64,000 nucleotides of DNA from Verrucomicrobiota bacterium (GTDB lineage: Bacteria > Verrucomicrobiota > Verrucomicrobiia > Chthoniobacterales > UBA10450). The DNA lies in contig QHNH01000019.1 in the NCBI GenBank assembly GCA_003218375.1, forward strand, positions 62,001 through 126,000. Direction: 5' to 3'. Below are positions 1 to 8,190 of the stretch, one piece after another (position 1 is the first letter of the stretch; each line of letters starts with the position of its first letter). The position numbers and the translations under genes were made by a program. Below the pieces are notes generated by a model that did not search any database, was not told the origin of the DNA, and saw nothing but the letters and a program-made list of their open reading frames with translations.

Positions 1-84
1 AACGCGCCGGGCTTTTTCCAGGTAATCCATCGCGTCCTGATTGTGCGCCGGGGCGTCGGGCCGGGCAAGAATTCCCGGAACCAA
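1..84 (-). CDS. Possible N-terminal end of a gene leaving the left edge
   Basis: Reading leftward from a TTG at 84 (or ATG at 30), one frame is open to the window edge and contains ARPDAPAHNQDAMDYLEKA, which resembles the start of a helical (TPR-like) repeat. Only about 28 codons are visible and the true start is uncertain: another frame also offers an ATG further upstream but soon stops. No function can be assigned. Positions 85-183 would then be the divergent promoter region shared with the small secreted protein at 184; no clear promoter boxes were recognised. Confidence 0.3.
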   Translation of the reverse strand, partial: MVPGILARPDAPAHNQDAMDYLEKARRV

Positions 85-183
85 TCCACCAGTTCGGCAG
101 TTCAATCCCTGGCTGAGCGCAGAGTGCTTGCTTTTCGCGCGGCGACCTGATTCAACTGGCGCTCCATCGTTCTGCCTTAACTT

Positions 184-486
184 ATGAAAACGTGCCTGCT
201 CGTTCTTTGCCTGATCGCCACCGCTGCCAGCTCCGTTCTTGGAGAAACCTATCGAGCACCAATCCAGCGGACGCGCCAGAAGCAACAGCGCGTGCGTCCC
301 GCGCCTCCGATCACCCGAACGGAAGTGGATGGCGTGATCCCGCGCGGCGTTCGGGGCGGTAATTTTTTGCAGATGTTCAATCCGAAGGCGCCCGCCAAAT
401 ATGGAACTTCCCAGGAAGCGGTTTCTCTGGACCCGAACGATCCGGGGAAGTGGAAGGGCATTAAGTTTTTCGTATTCCGGTTTTGA
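184..486 (+). CDS. Small secreted protein of unknown function
   Basis: A 100-residue protein beginning MKTCLLVLCLIATAASSVLG, a clear Sec signal peptide with likely cleavage near residue 20. The mature part of about 80 residues is basic and proline-rich, with no cysteine and no recognised domain. Its TGA stop overlaps the putative TTG start of the glycosyltransferase gene (sequence TTGA at 483-486), so the two are probably cotranscribed and translationally coupled. I do not recognise the family. A periplasmic or surface role follows from the signal peptide only. Confidence 0.6.
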   Translation: MKTCLLVLCLIATAASSVLGETYRAPIQRTRQKQQRVRPAPPITRTEVDGVIPRGVRGGNFLQMFNPKAPAKYGTSQEAVSLDPNDPGKWKGIKFFVFRF

Positions 487-1661
487 CGGACGCCATTGAC
501 GGTCCCGCGCCGGCCGAGGCGCGGCCGGTAGTCGCCTGTTATTGCGCGACTTTCCTGAAGCCGGAGATGTTGCACATCTACCGGCAGATCACTTCGCTCC
601 AGCGGGTGGAGCCGTTTGTCATCGCGCAAAAGCGGGAGGAAGCGGCGCGCTATCCGTTCGAGCGGATTGCTGTGGTCGGCAAACCGGGCACGCATTTCGC
701 CCGGCGATTCTGGTTCAAACAAATGCGCGACACGCCGTGGCAGGTTTCTCCGGGCGAAGTGCGAAAACTGACCGGCATTCTCGCGGAAATAAAAGCGGAG
801 CTGCTCCACATTTATTTCGGTCATATCGCCGTGCATCTGTTGCCGCTCATCCAGGCGTGGTCGAAACCGTCGGTCGTCTCGTTCCACGGCGCGGACGTGA
901 TGGTCGATCTCGACAAACCCGCTTATCGCGCGGCGACACAGCAAATGCTCGAGGCGGTCCGGCTTGTCCTGGTGCGGTCGGAGTCGTTAGGCCGGGCGCT
1001 CATCAACCTCGGCTGTCCCGCAGGAAAGATTCGGCTTCAGCACACGGGGATACCGGTCGACGACATTCCGTTTCGGACGCGCGAGTGGCCGGACAAGGGC
1101 GCGTGGAAATTCGTCCAAGCCTGTAGGCTCATCGAAAAAAAAGGGCTCCGGGTGAGCCTGCGCGCGTTCGCGAAATTCGCGGCGCGACATCCGGCCGCGA
1201 CGTTTACGATAGCCGGCGAAGGCCCGCTCCGGAACGAGCTGGGAAGAGTGGCCGCGGAACTCGGCGTCGCCGACAAAGTTTTCTTTCCCGGTTTCATTTC
1301 CCAGAACCAATTGCGCGAATTGTTTTATCAATCGCACATCTTCCTGCATCCGAGCGAAGTCGGAGGAGACGGAAACCAGGAGGGCGTTCCAAATTCCATG
1401 CTCGAGGCGATGGCGAGCGGGTTGCCAGTGTTCGCCACGGAGCACGGTGGAATTCCGGAAGCGATTGAGAATGGCAGAAGCGGAATCCTGGTGCCGGAGC
1501 GGGACGACACGGCGCTCGCGCTCGCGCTGCTCGAGCGCACTGCGAATCCGGAAGGGCTCGCCGCGATCGCCCGGAACGGTGCAGAAGTCGTCCGGAAGCA
1601 TTTCGAGCAGACCGGCCAGACGCGGCAGTTGGAAGATTACTATCTCGAAGCGATCGGTTAG
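483..1661 (+). CDS. GT4-type glycosyltransferase
   Basis: A 392-residue GT-B glycosyltransferase. The N-terminal half carries a Rossmann-like acceptor domain with VVSFHGADVMVD around residue 135, typical of GT4 enzymes. The C-terminal half has the sugar-nucleotide site: FVQACRLIEKKGL, then TIAGEGPLRNEL, then EGVPNSMLEAMASGLPV with the conserved Glu, followed by the GGIPEAI loop. Such enzymes move a sugar from an activated donor onto lipid or polysaccharide acceptors at the cytoplasmic face; the substrate cannot be told here. The start is read as TTG overlapping the previous stop; the first internal ATG (567) would remove part of the N-terminal fold. Confidence 0.85.
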   Translation: MTDAIDGPAPAEARPVVACYCATFLKPEMLHIYRQITSLQRVEPFVIAQKREEAARYPFERIAVVGKPGTHFARRFWFKQMRDTPWQVSPGEVRKLTGILAEIKAELLHIYFGHIAVHLLPLIQAWSKPSVVSFHGADVMVDLDKPAYRAATQQMLEAVRLVLVRSESLGRALINLGCPAGKIRLQHTGIPVDDIPFRTREWPDKGAWKFVQACRLIEKKGLRVSLRAFAKFAARHPAATFTIAGEGPLRNELGRVAAELGVADKVFFPGFISQNQLRELFYQSHIFLHPSEVGGDGNQEGVPNSMLEAMASGLPVFATEHGGIPEAIENGRSGILVPERDDTALALALLERTANPEGLAAIARNGAEVVRKHFEQTGQTRQLEDYYLEAIG

Positions 1662-1685
1662 GAACGGAATGCGACGGGGTCCGTG

Positions 1686-1794
1686 CGGAACATAGGCCTG
1701 TGGCCTGTGCGCCCAACGGACATTCTATCCGTTGCTCTTCGGCGGCAGCGGAGTGGAACTCTGCTGGGCGCACAGACCAGAGGTCTATGTTCCG
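1686..1794. repeat. Palindromic repeat, family A, copy 1
   Basis: An imperfect inverted repeat of about 109 bp with outer arms CGGAACATAGGCCTGTGG and CCAGAGGTCTATGTTCCG and inner arms built on TGTGCGCCCA / TGGGCGCACA. Four further copies lie at 2843, 6867, 33389 and 39005. The right arm overlaps the end of the leftward glycosyltransferase gene and supplies its final Gly-Thr codons and TAG stop. It can form a long hairpin between two convergent genes and may serve as a bidirectional terminator. Confidence 0.85.
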
Positions 1795-2819
1795 AAAAAT
1801 TCCGCAAGCTGTTTGGCGACGACCTCGAAGCTGAGCGACTTTGACGCAACCGGAACCATCGCTGCCACCATCTCGGAATAATATTCCCGGTCGCTCAACA
1901 ACCGTGAAGCGAGCTGCTCGATCTCCGCAATCGACCGCGCGAATCCGCATGTCTCAGGAAACGCGAGTCGATCGATCGCGCCGTTTCCGCCGGCGCACGG
2001 AACGCGGCAGAGCAAGGCGTCGCCTGCGACCTGGCCGGGAACGAAGCTGGTGTCGAGCTGGAGCACGATCCGGTGCCGCGCCAGTTCTCGCAAATAATCC
2101 GGGTAAGCCAGCTTCTTGTGAAGAACGCGCAGCTTCCCGGGAACGAATCCCAGTTCCGCCAGAAGCCGCGCGCCCTTGCGGCCCTCGCAATCGAAGACGG
2201 TCACGTGCTCGCCGGTGCTCTCGCTGAGCCGGCGCGCAGCAATCAGCGCCGCGAGATGATTTCGCGACGGCACATCCCATTCGCGAGTGCCGATGAAAAT
2301 CCCCGAGCGCTGTTCGATGGGCCGGGAAAAATTCCAGCGTGGATCATCGATGGGGTACGGCGTCGGAATGAACGCGGCCCGGCGGTCGCCCCGCGATGCA
2401 CGACATAGGTCCGCCGCCTCCGGCGTCGGTGCGAGGCAGGCATCCGCTTTCTGCACGATGCGAACGAAACGAGCAAGACGCGCGGAGTTCTGCAACTGGT
2501 TCGCGATTTGATGCAGCCCTGTTTCCTTTAGCGAGACCGCAACGAAACGTCCGGCCTTCTGCAACGTTTCGAGGGCACGCTCGGAAGCACTGAAATCGCC
2601 ACGAAGCAAAAGCAAAACCGGCGTGTCTCGCGCGAGCGCATCTGTTGTTTCGCGCTGAAAACTTCCATGGGTGCACGAGGCATAAGCGTGGAAGTTCGTC
2701 GGCGGATGGGGAAGCGCAGTTTCCCCGGCGCCATCCGGAAAATCCTGCGCCACGTCGTGGCCCCCAGGATTTAGGACCGTGAGGCGAAAGTTAGGGGGCG
2801 CATGCTGCTGCATTTCCAA
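1785..2819 (-). CDS. Glycosyltransferase-like protein
   Basis: A 344-residue protein with GT-B-like layout. The N-terminal part has an LLLLRGDFSASERALETL segment; the middle has PTPYPIDDPRWNFSRP followed by SGIFIGTREWD, like the start of a donor-binding Rossmann domain; the C-terminal part has a loop around GDALLCRVPCAGGNGAIDR that sits where retaining enzymes bind the nucleotide sugar. The canonical E-x7-E motif is not clear, so assignment is by overall pattern. It lies between two glycosyl or cell-wall genes. Its last codons and stop lie inside a palindromic repeat. It could be an inactive or divergent enzyme. Confidence 0.5.
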   Translation of the reverse strand: MEMQQHAPPNFRLTVLNPGGHDVAQDFPDGAGETALPHPPTNFHAYASCTHGSFQRETTDALARDTPVLLLLRGDFSASERALETLQKAGRFVAVSLKETGLHQIANQLQNSARLARFVRIVQKADACLAPTPEAADLCRASRGDRRAAFIPTPYPIDDPRWNFSRPIEQRSGIFIGTREWDVPSRNHLAALIAARRLSESTGEHVTVFDCEGRKGARLLAELGFVPGKLRVLHKKLAYPDYLRELARHRIVLQLDTSFVPGQVAGDALLCRVPCAGGNGAIDRLAFPETCGFARSIAEIEQLASRLLSDREYYSEMVAAMVPVASKSLSFEVVAKQLAEFFGT

Positions 2820-2842
2820 GACTCTACCAGATCAATTGCGTG

Positions 2843-2950
2843 CGGAACATAGGCCTCTGGCCTGTGCGCCCAACGGACATTCTGTCCGTTTTTTTGAGTA
2901 TTCAGCGGAGTGTAACTCCGCTGGGCGCACAGGCCAGAGGCCTATGTTCC
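2843..2950. repeat. Palindromic repeat, family A, copy 2
   Basis: Outer arms CGGAACATAGGCCTCTGGCC and GGCCAGAGGCCTATGTTCC are almost perfectly complementary; inner arms are TGTGCGCCCAACGGA and the CTGGGCGCACA side. It lies between the start of the glycosyltransferase gene (2819) and the TAG stop of the penicillin-binding protein gene (2950-2952), abutting that stop codon. Confidence 0.85.
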
Positions 2951-5628
2951 TATTCGTCTGGATCTGATGGCGGCGGAGGCGTGGGCCGCAAAATCGATTC
3001 CTCGGGGATTTCGTCGCTTGGGTGGACGGGTTCGGCGCGGCGAATTTCCTTCGGCGATTTTTGAGGAGTCGGCGTTACGGGTTCGGCTCGCAGAACCGGT
3101 TTCGTCGATTCGGGCTCGACCCTCTCGGCCTTCAACACCGGTTTTTCCGTTGGTGACTCAACTGCCTCGGCTTTCGGCGCGGGTTTGGTCGCATCCGGCT
3201 CTACGGCTTCCGCTTTTAGAACCGGTTTCGTCGGATCGGGCAATTTGTTTTGGTCGTCTGCGCCGGATGATTTCTCCGGCTCGGGTTTTTCCACCGGCTT
3301 TGGTTTCACGGTCGAGTGGATTGCGTTATACGGATCGTTTTCCGCGAGAAGGACCGGACCTTGCGGCGGAATGGGCGGAACCACCCTCGGGTCGACGGCC
3401 AGCGACGCGCGCGGAAAGCCGGACGCCGGCAGATCGCGCACCAGCCGCGTCCGTACTTCGCCGTGAACGTTGCACGGTTCGGTCGGCATTTGGGCGGAGG
3501 TCGCCAGCTCGACGTAGGTCGTTCGTTTCTTCACCGTATCGCCGCCGGCGGATTTCACCGTGTCGTAACATTTATCGGTCGCGAGCAGCCCGGACCGCGT
3601 GCAAATCTCCACCTTCTGCATCCCTTTCGGCTCGGGAATTTCTTTCGCCGGGTAGCGCTCGTTCGCGGCGTTCATCACATCCACCCAGATCGGCAACGCG
3701 ATCTCGCGCCCGAATGCGCCGCGGTAAATTCTCTGCGGCTTATCGAACCCGGCCCAGACGGCGCACGTGATCGAGTTGTCGTAGCCGGCGAAAAGCGCGT
3801 CGGTGAAATCATAGGCCGTCCCGGTTTTTCCGGCGACGGGAAATTTGCGGAGCCCGAATTTCTGCCGCGCGGCGCGTCCGGTTCCAGTTTCGAGTGCGTC
3901 CACCAGGCAGGAATGAACTTCGTAGGCGGTCTCCGGTTTGATGACCGTCTGCCGGGCCCGGTCCTTCGGCGATTCCCACACGACGGTGCCATCCTTTTCT
4001 TCGATGCGATCGAGAATGTGCGGCGCGTTCGGGCGCCAGCCGCCATTCGGGAAAATCGTGTAGGCCAGGGCGAGTTCGGCGAGCGTGATCTCACTGCTGC
4101 CGAGAAATGTCGCGGGGAACGGGCGCAGCGGCGACTTGATCCCGGCCGCCTTGCAGAGTTGCAGCACAGGATCGACGCCGACCGTCATGCCGATCCGGAC
4201 CGTCGCGCCGTTCTTCGATTTCGCCAGCGCCTGGCGCGCCGTCATCGATCCTTCGTACCGGTTTTCCTCCGACTCCGGTCCCCATTCGCCGAGAATCCCG
4301 GTGGTGCCGCCGATCATGACCGCGCGATTATCCAGCGCCGAATCTTCGACGAGCGATCCGGGAAACAATCCATTTTCGAAAGCGGCGGCGTAAACGAAAG
4401 GCTTGATCGCGGTGCCGGCGGGACGGCGCGCCTGGAGCGCGCGGTCGTATTGGTTATGCTCGAAATCGCGGCCGCCGATCAGAACGAGGATTCCCGCCGT
4501 CTGGTTATCGAGCGCGATCAGCGCCCCCTGCAAATAATCGGGCGACACACTCACGTTCGGGACCGCGAGTTGTTTGGCGCTCTTATAACGATTCGCGTAG
4601 ACTTCGTAGGTCGGGTGACTGTAGCCGGAGTGTTTCTCGGCTTCCGCGAGATGCGTTCGCAACGATTCCTCAGCGACGCGTTGCATTTCCGCATCGATCG
4701 TCGTGTGGATCCTGTAACCTTCATTCATCGCCCGGTCCCAGCCGACGGCGGCGATGACCTGTTGCCGGATGTAATCGACGGCGTAGGTCTGGCCCTGCGC
4801 GCTTTGCCGGCTGCCGATCGTGATCTCTTCCGCCTGCGCGATTTCGCAGCGTTCGCGGGAGATGAACCCGAGATCGCGCATCCGCGCCAGGGCGACATTC
4901 CGCGCGTCGCGTGAACCGTTCTTGTCGGTCCAGGGCGAAAGTTTATTCGGGCTCTTGATCAACCCCGCGAGCGTGGCGCATTCCGACAGCGTCATCTCTT
5001 TCGCCGGCTTTCCGAAATAGCCGCGGGACGCCGCCTCCGCGCCATAAAGTCCGGCGCCGAAATAAATCCGGTTGAGATACAGCTCCATGATTTTCTGCTT
5101 TCCGAAGCGCTCCTCGATCCGCTTCGAGAGAAAAATTTCGAGAAGCTTGCGACGAAAAGTTCGTTCTTTGAGCGAAAAGCTGTTGCGGGCCAGCTGCTGC
5201 GTGATCGTGCTCGCGCCCTGGCGGACATGGCCGGCCGTAAAATTCTTCAAGGCGGCCCGGACGATGCCCGAGAGGTCATAGCCGCCGTGCTGATAAAACT
5301 TATTGTCCTCGACGGCGACAACCGCATTGATCAGGTCGCGCGGCAGTTGTTCGTAGGGAACCGTCTCCCGATTCTCGACGTAGATCTGGCCGAAGATCTT
5401 GTCATTGCGATCGAGGATCACGCTGGCCGATTCCATCTGTTCGAGCTTCGAGAGGTCGAAGGTGCCGGCCTCGGCGCTGAGAACGCTGGTGAGGTACCAG
5501 AAATAGATTCCGAAGCCGAGCAGACCGACGAGCACCAGCGCGATCGGGACATAAAATGTCGGCCGCTTGTACCAGCGCGGGCGCTCGAAGTACTCGACGG
5601 GCGTTTGCGGAAGATAGGAAACGGGCAT
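2950..5628 (-). CDS. Class A penicillin-binding protein (bifunctional, PBP1A type)
   Basis: An 892-residue inner-membrane peptidoglycan synthase. One transmembrane helix (about residues 25-50) precedes a GT51 glycosyltransferase domain with the catalytic Glu in VEDNKFYQHGGYD and the second motif GASTITQQLARN. The transpeptidase domain has the SxN box (SKN in ALAKSKNGATV) and the KTG box (AGKTGTAYDFTDALFAGY). The usual catalytic SxxK reads GTAIKPF: Thr406 (ACC codon, 4411-4413) stands where Ser is expected. The last 150 residues are a Pro/Lys/Glu-rich tail with four near-repeats of about 14 residues around KPVLKAEAVEP. Polymerisation of lipid II seems intact; whether cross-linking is depends on the Ser-to-Thr change. 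Confidence 0.92.
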   Translation of the reverse strand: MPVSYLPQTPVEYFERPRWYKRPTFYVPIALVLVGLLGFGIYFWYLTSVLSAEAGTFDLSKLEQMESASVILDRNDKIFGQIYVENRETVPYEQLPRDLINAVVAVEDNKFYQHGGYDLSGIVRAALKNFTAGHVRQGASTITQQLARNSFSLKERTFRRKLLEIFLSKRIEERFGKQKIMELYLNRIYFGAGLYGAEAASRGYFGKPAKEMTLSECATLAGLIKSPNKLSPWTDKNGSRDARNVALARMRDLGFISRERCEIAQAEEITIGSRQSAQGQTYAVDYIRQQVIAAVGWDRAMNEGYRIHTTIDAEMQRVAEESLRTHLAEAEKHSGYSHPTYEVYANRYKSAKQLAVPNVSVSPDYLQGALIALDNQTAGILVLIGGRDFEHNQYDRALQARRPAGTAIKPFVYAAAFENGLFPGSLVEDSALDNRAVMIGGTTGILGEWGPESEENRYEGSMTARQALAKSKNGATVRIGMTVGVDPVLQLCKAAGIKSPLRPFPATFLGSSEITLAELALAYTIFPNGGWRPNAPHILDRIEEKDGTVVWESPKDRARQTVIKPETAYEVHSCLVDALETGTGRAARQKFGLRKFPVAGKTGTAYDFTDALFAGYDNSITCAVWAGFDKPQRIYRGAFGREIALPIWVDVMNAANERYPAKEIPEPKGMQKVEICTRSGLLATDKCYDTVKSAGGDTVKKRTTYVELATSAQMPTEPCNVHGEVRTRLVRDLPASGFPRASLAVDPRVVPPIPPQGPVLLAENDPYNAIHSTVKPKPVEKPEPEKSSGADDQNKLPDPTKPVLKAEAVEPDATKPAPKAEAVESPTEKPVLKAERVEPESTKPVLRAEPVTPTPQKSPKEIRRAEPVHPSDEIPEESILRPTPPPPSDPDE

Positions 5629-5643
5629 GCGGCGGCGAAGACG

Positions 5644-5735
5644 TGAATCGTTACAACGTTAAATCGTTACATCGAAAAAGATCGTATCGTTTCGACGCCG
5701 GTTCACGATGTAACGATATATCGATTCAACGATTT
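5644..5735. repeat. AT-rich inverted repeat upstream of the midA-type gene
   Basis: Segments at 5644-5674 and 5706-5735 are roughly complementary, built from repeats of AATCGTTACA and TGTAACGATAT. The composition is clearly more AT-rich than the flanking genes. It occupies almost the whole gap between the divergent penicillin-binding protein and methyltransferase genes, so it overlaps their promoters. It may be a miniature mobile repeat or a regulatory site. Confidence 0.55.
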
Positions 5736-5751
5736 GACGGTAAAGATACCC

Positions 5752-6876
5752 ATGCTCACGGGCGATCAAGCGCTGACCGACTTCATCCGTCAAACGATCC
5801 GCCAGCGCGGCCCGGTCCCGTTCGACTGGTTCATGGAGCAGGCGCTCTATCATCCGGAATTCGGCTATTACAGTTCCGGCCAATGCCAGATCGGGCGGCG
5901 CGGCGATTATTTCACGAACGTCAGCGTCGGTCCGCTCTTCGGGCGCTTGCTCGCGGCGCAGTTCGCCGAGATGTGGGAAATCCTGGGCCGGCCCGACGAT
6001 TTCGCGATCGTCGAGCAAGGCGCGCATCACGGTGAGTTCGCGCGCGATGTTCTCGAGGCGGTGCGGGAACGGACGCCGGATTTTTTTTGGGCGGTCCGCT
6101 ACTGTGTGATCGAACCGTTTCCGATTTTGGAAGCCCGGCAAAGGGAAAGGCTGCGCGACTTCACGGAAAAGCTGACGTGGCGGAAATCGCTTTCCGATCT
6201 GGAGCCGTTTAACGGTGTCCATTTTTCGAATGAGTTGCTCGATTCGATGCCGGTGCGGTTGATCAGCCGCGAGGGCAACGAAGAGTGGAAGGAGCGGCTG
6301 GTGGATAGATCTGGCGACGACTTGGCTTTCGTCACGCGGCCGATTGCCGACGAGAAGCTGCGGCGTCACGTCGAAAAATTACCGCGCTCTGGCAACGGGC
6401 TCTACGAAACGGAGGTCAACCTGGTGGCGTTGGACTGGATCGAAGACGTTGCTCGCAAACTCACTCGCGGGTTCGTTCTCGCCATCGATTATGGATATGC
6501 GCGCGCTGAGTTTTATGCAGCTGAGCGAACGAGTGGCACGCTGCAATGTCGCGCGGACCATCGCTCCGTTAGCTCGCCACTGGTTGAGGTCGGGTGCGCG
6601 GATATCACGGCGCACGTCGATTGGACGAGCATCGCCGAGCGCGCCGAGCAACACGGCCTGACGCTAATCGGTTTCACCGATCAACATCATTTCATCACCG
6701 GCCTGCTTGCGGATCGCACCCCGCCGGAGCTTGAGCGGCGCGCGTTGCAGACCTTGCTGCACCCCGAACTTCTCGGCACGCGGTTTCAATACCTCGCGCT
6801 TGGAAAAAAAATCCCCGACCATCAGCTGAGCGGTTTTCGCTTTTCTCGCGATGCGCGGACGGCGCTCGGAACCTAG
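5752..6876 (+). CDS. MidA/NDUFAF7-family SAM-dependent methyltransferase
   Basis: A 374-residue protein of the DUF185/MidA family. The N-terminal region has PFDWFMEQALYHPEFGYYSS and GRRGDYFTNVSVGPLFGRLL, both hallmarks of the family, then the SAM-binding strand IVEQGAHHGEFARDVL. Later FSNELLDSMPVRLI and VLAIDYGYARAEFY are further conserved blocks. The eukaryotic relative NDUFAF7 dimethylates an arginine of the complex I subunit corresponding to NuoD; a complex I locus lies 25 kb away, so the same role is plausible but inferred. ATG 5752 is preferred over an upstream TTG (5734). The stop lies in the left arm of a palindromic repeat. Confidence 0.85.
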   Translation: MLTGDQALTDFIRQTIRQRGPVPFDWFMEQALYHPEFGYYSSGQCQIGRRGDYFTNVSVGPLFGRLLAAQFAEMWEILGRPDDFAIVEQGAHHGEFARDVLEAVRERTPDFFWAVRYCVIEPFPILEARQRERLRDFTEKLTWRKSLSDLEPFNGVHFSNELLDSMPVRLISREGNEEWKERLVDRSGDDLAFVTRPIADEKLRRHVEKLPRSGNGLYETEVNLVALDWIEDVARKLTRGFVLAIDYGYARAEFYAAERTSGTLQCRADHRSVSSPLVEVGCADITAHVDWTSIAERAEQHGLTLIGFTDQHHFITGLLADRTPPELERRALQTLLHPELLGTRFQYLALGKKIPDHQLSGFRFSRDARTALGT

Positions 6877-6973
6877 GCTTGTAGCCTGTGCGCCCAGCGG
6901 GCTTGCAGCCCGCGGCAAGCGATGTCAACGGGTTGAAAACCCGTTGGGCGCACAGACAGGATGTCTATGTTCC
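6867..6973. repeat. Palindromic repeat, family A, copy 3
   Basis: Arms CGGAACCTAGGCTTGTAGCC and the GACATCCTGTC-type right arm ending TCTATGTTCC, with inner TGTGCGCCCAGCGGG and CCGTTGGGCGCACAG. The left arm supplies the Gly-Thr-stop of the methyltransferase gene; the right arm abuts the TAG stop of the outer-membrane protein gene. It therefore separates two convergent genes with no spare sequence. Confidence 0.8.
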
Positions 6974-8190
6974 TAGAACCGCACGGTGAATTGCGCGGCG
7001 ATCATGTGGGTGAGATCGCGCAGGCCATTCTTTTCGTGCTGGAAACTGTATTGCAACTTGAGCTGAGTATGCGCGGTAAAGCGATAGCCCGCCGCTATGT
7101 CCGCGCGCCAGAGATCGCGGCCCCATGGCGCGGTGCCGCCGTAACTACTGGTCACGTCGTCGAAGAATTGCTGGTTCCAGCGCACGGCGCCGAAGAGCTG
7201 CGGCGTGAATTTGTATTTCGCTTCGAGATAATAGGCGAACGTATCGGCATCCGTGAACCCCGGAATCTCGAAGCGCGCCTCGAAAAATTCCGCCCATAAT
7301 TGCCAGTGGTGCCAGGCGAAGCTGATGTCCTGCCCGAGGACGCGCTCGTGGAAGTCGCCGATGTCCTGGCCAACCGGCAGGGTCGGCTTCGCTTCGGGTC
7401 GGAAATAGGCGCCATCGCTCGCGGAGAAACCAAAGGTCCACATCTCGTTAGGCCGGAAACCGATCCGCCCGCTCACCGTCGGATGATCGAAGTCCATTCG
7501 GGTAATCGGCCACGACTCGGGCCGCGACGAGAGCGACGCGTTTTTGATTTCCGCCGCGTAATCGAATTGGCCGAGGCGTCCCGCTACCGAAACGCCCGTG
7601 GCGTAGCTCGGCCCCCAGATCACGGGGTTATGTTCGTATTTTTCTGCCGGTGGACCGACGCTGAGAAAACTGGCATAGGGCGCCGACATGTCCTCGATCG
7701 CGGTCACGTTTTCGTAGGGCAGGGGCGCATTGATAAAGGGATTTTCCCACGAGACATGGCGCGCGACGTAGGTGCCGACCACCGTCGAAAACTGGCCCGC
7801 CTGAAGATTGAACCGGCCATCTTTCCACGGCGTGAAGCGGACCGCGTATTCATCGAGCCGCAATTGCGCGCCTTCGTCGCTGGGATCGAACCCACGATCG
7901 ACCCGCGTCTGGGTGAAAACGTAAATGGAATCGCCGAGCTGGGCGTCGACAAACAAGCTCAGCCGCGGATTGAAGAGCGCGTCGCTCGTCGTGCGGATGA
8001 GGCCGGGAGCAGGGCCGCTGAAATAATACGCTTCGAGGTCGAGCGTGCCGCTGACACGGGCGCGGACATCGCCATTCAGCGTGGTGAAAGTGAGCGCTTC
8101 ATCGACGCGATCGAGAAAATCCTGGGCCGTCGCGTTGCTCGCCGCCGCCGCGGCCAGGCCAATCGCGATCACGGCTGACAAGTTCTTCAT
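6973..8190 (-). CDS. Outer-membrane beta-barrel (porin-like) protein
   Basis: A 405-residue protein with a signal peptide (MKNLSAVIAIGLAAAAASNA, cleavage after ATA). The mature part is rich in alternating strands with aromatic girdle residues (TFTTLNGDVRARVSGTLDLEAYYF, split here in meaning into several strands) and ends in ...AAQFTVRF, the terminal Phe used by the outer-membrane assembly machinery. It probably forms a barrel; the solute is unknown. The start overlaps the stop of the histidine kinase gene by 4 bases, so it is the last gene of a three-gene leftward operon with a kinase and a cupredoxin-like protein. Confidence 0.75.
   Translation of the reverse strand: MKNLSAVIAIGLAAAAASNATAQDFLDRVDEALTFTTLNGDVRARVSGTLDLEAYYFSGPAPGLIRTTSDALFNPRLSLFVDAQLGDSIYVFTQTRVDRGFDPSDEGAQLRLDEYAVRFTPWKDGRFNLQAGQFSTVVGTYVARHVSWENPFINAPLPYENVTAIEDMSAPYASFLSVGPPAEKYEHNPVIWGPSYATGVSVAGRLGQFDYAAEIKNASLSSRPESWPITRMDFDHPTVSGRIGFRPNEMWTFGFSASDGAYFRPEAKPTLPVGQDIGDFHERVLGQDISFAWHHWQLWAEFFEARFEIPGFTDADTFAYYLEAKYKFTPQLFGAVRWNQQFFDDVTSSYGGTAPWGRDLWRADIAAGYRFTAHTQLKLQYSFQHEKNGLRDLTHMIAAQFTVRF

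Noticed and set aside
3316-4914. Open frame of 532 codons antisense to the penicillin-binding protein
   Set aside because: The minus strand has all class A PBP motifs; the plus frame has no recognisable feature.
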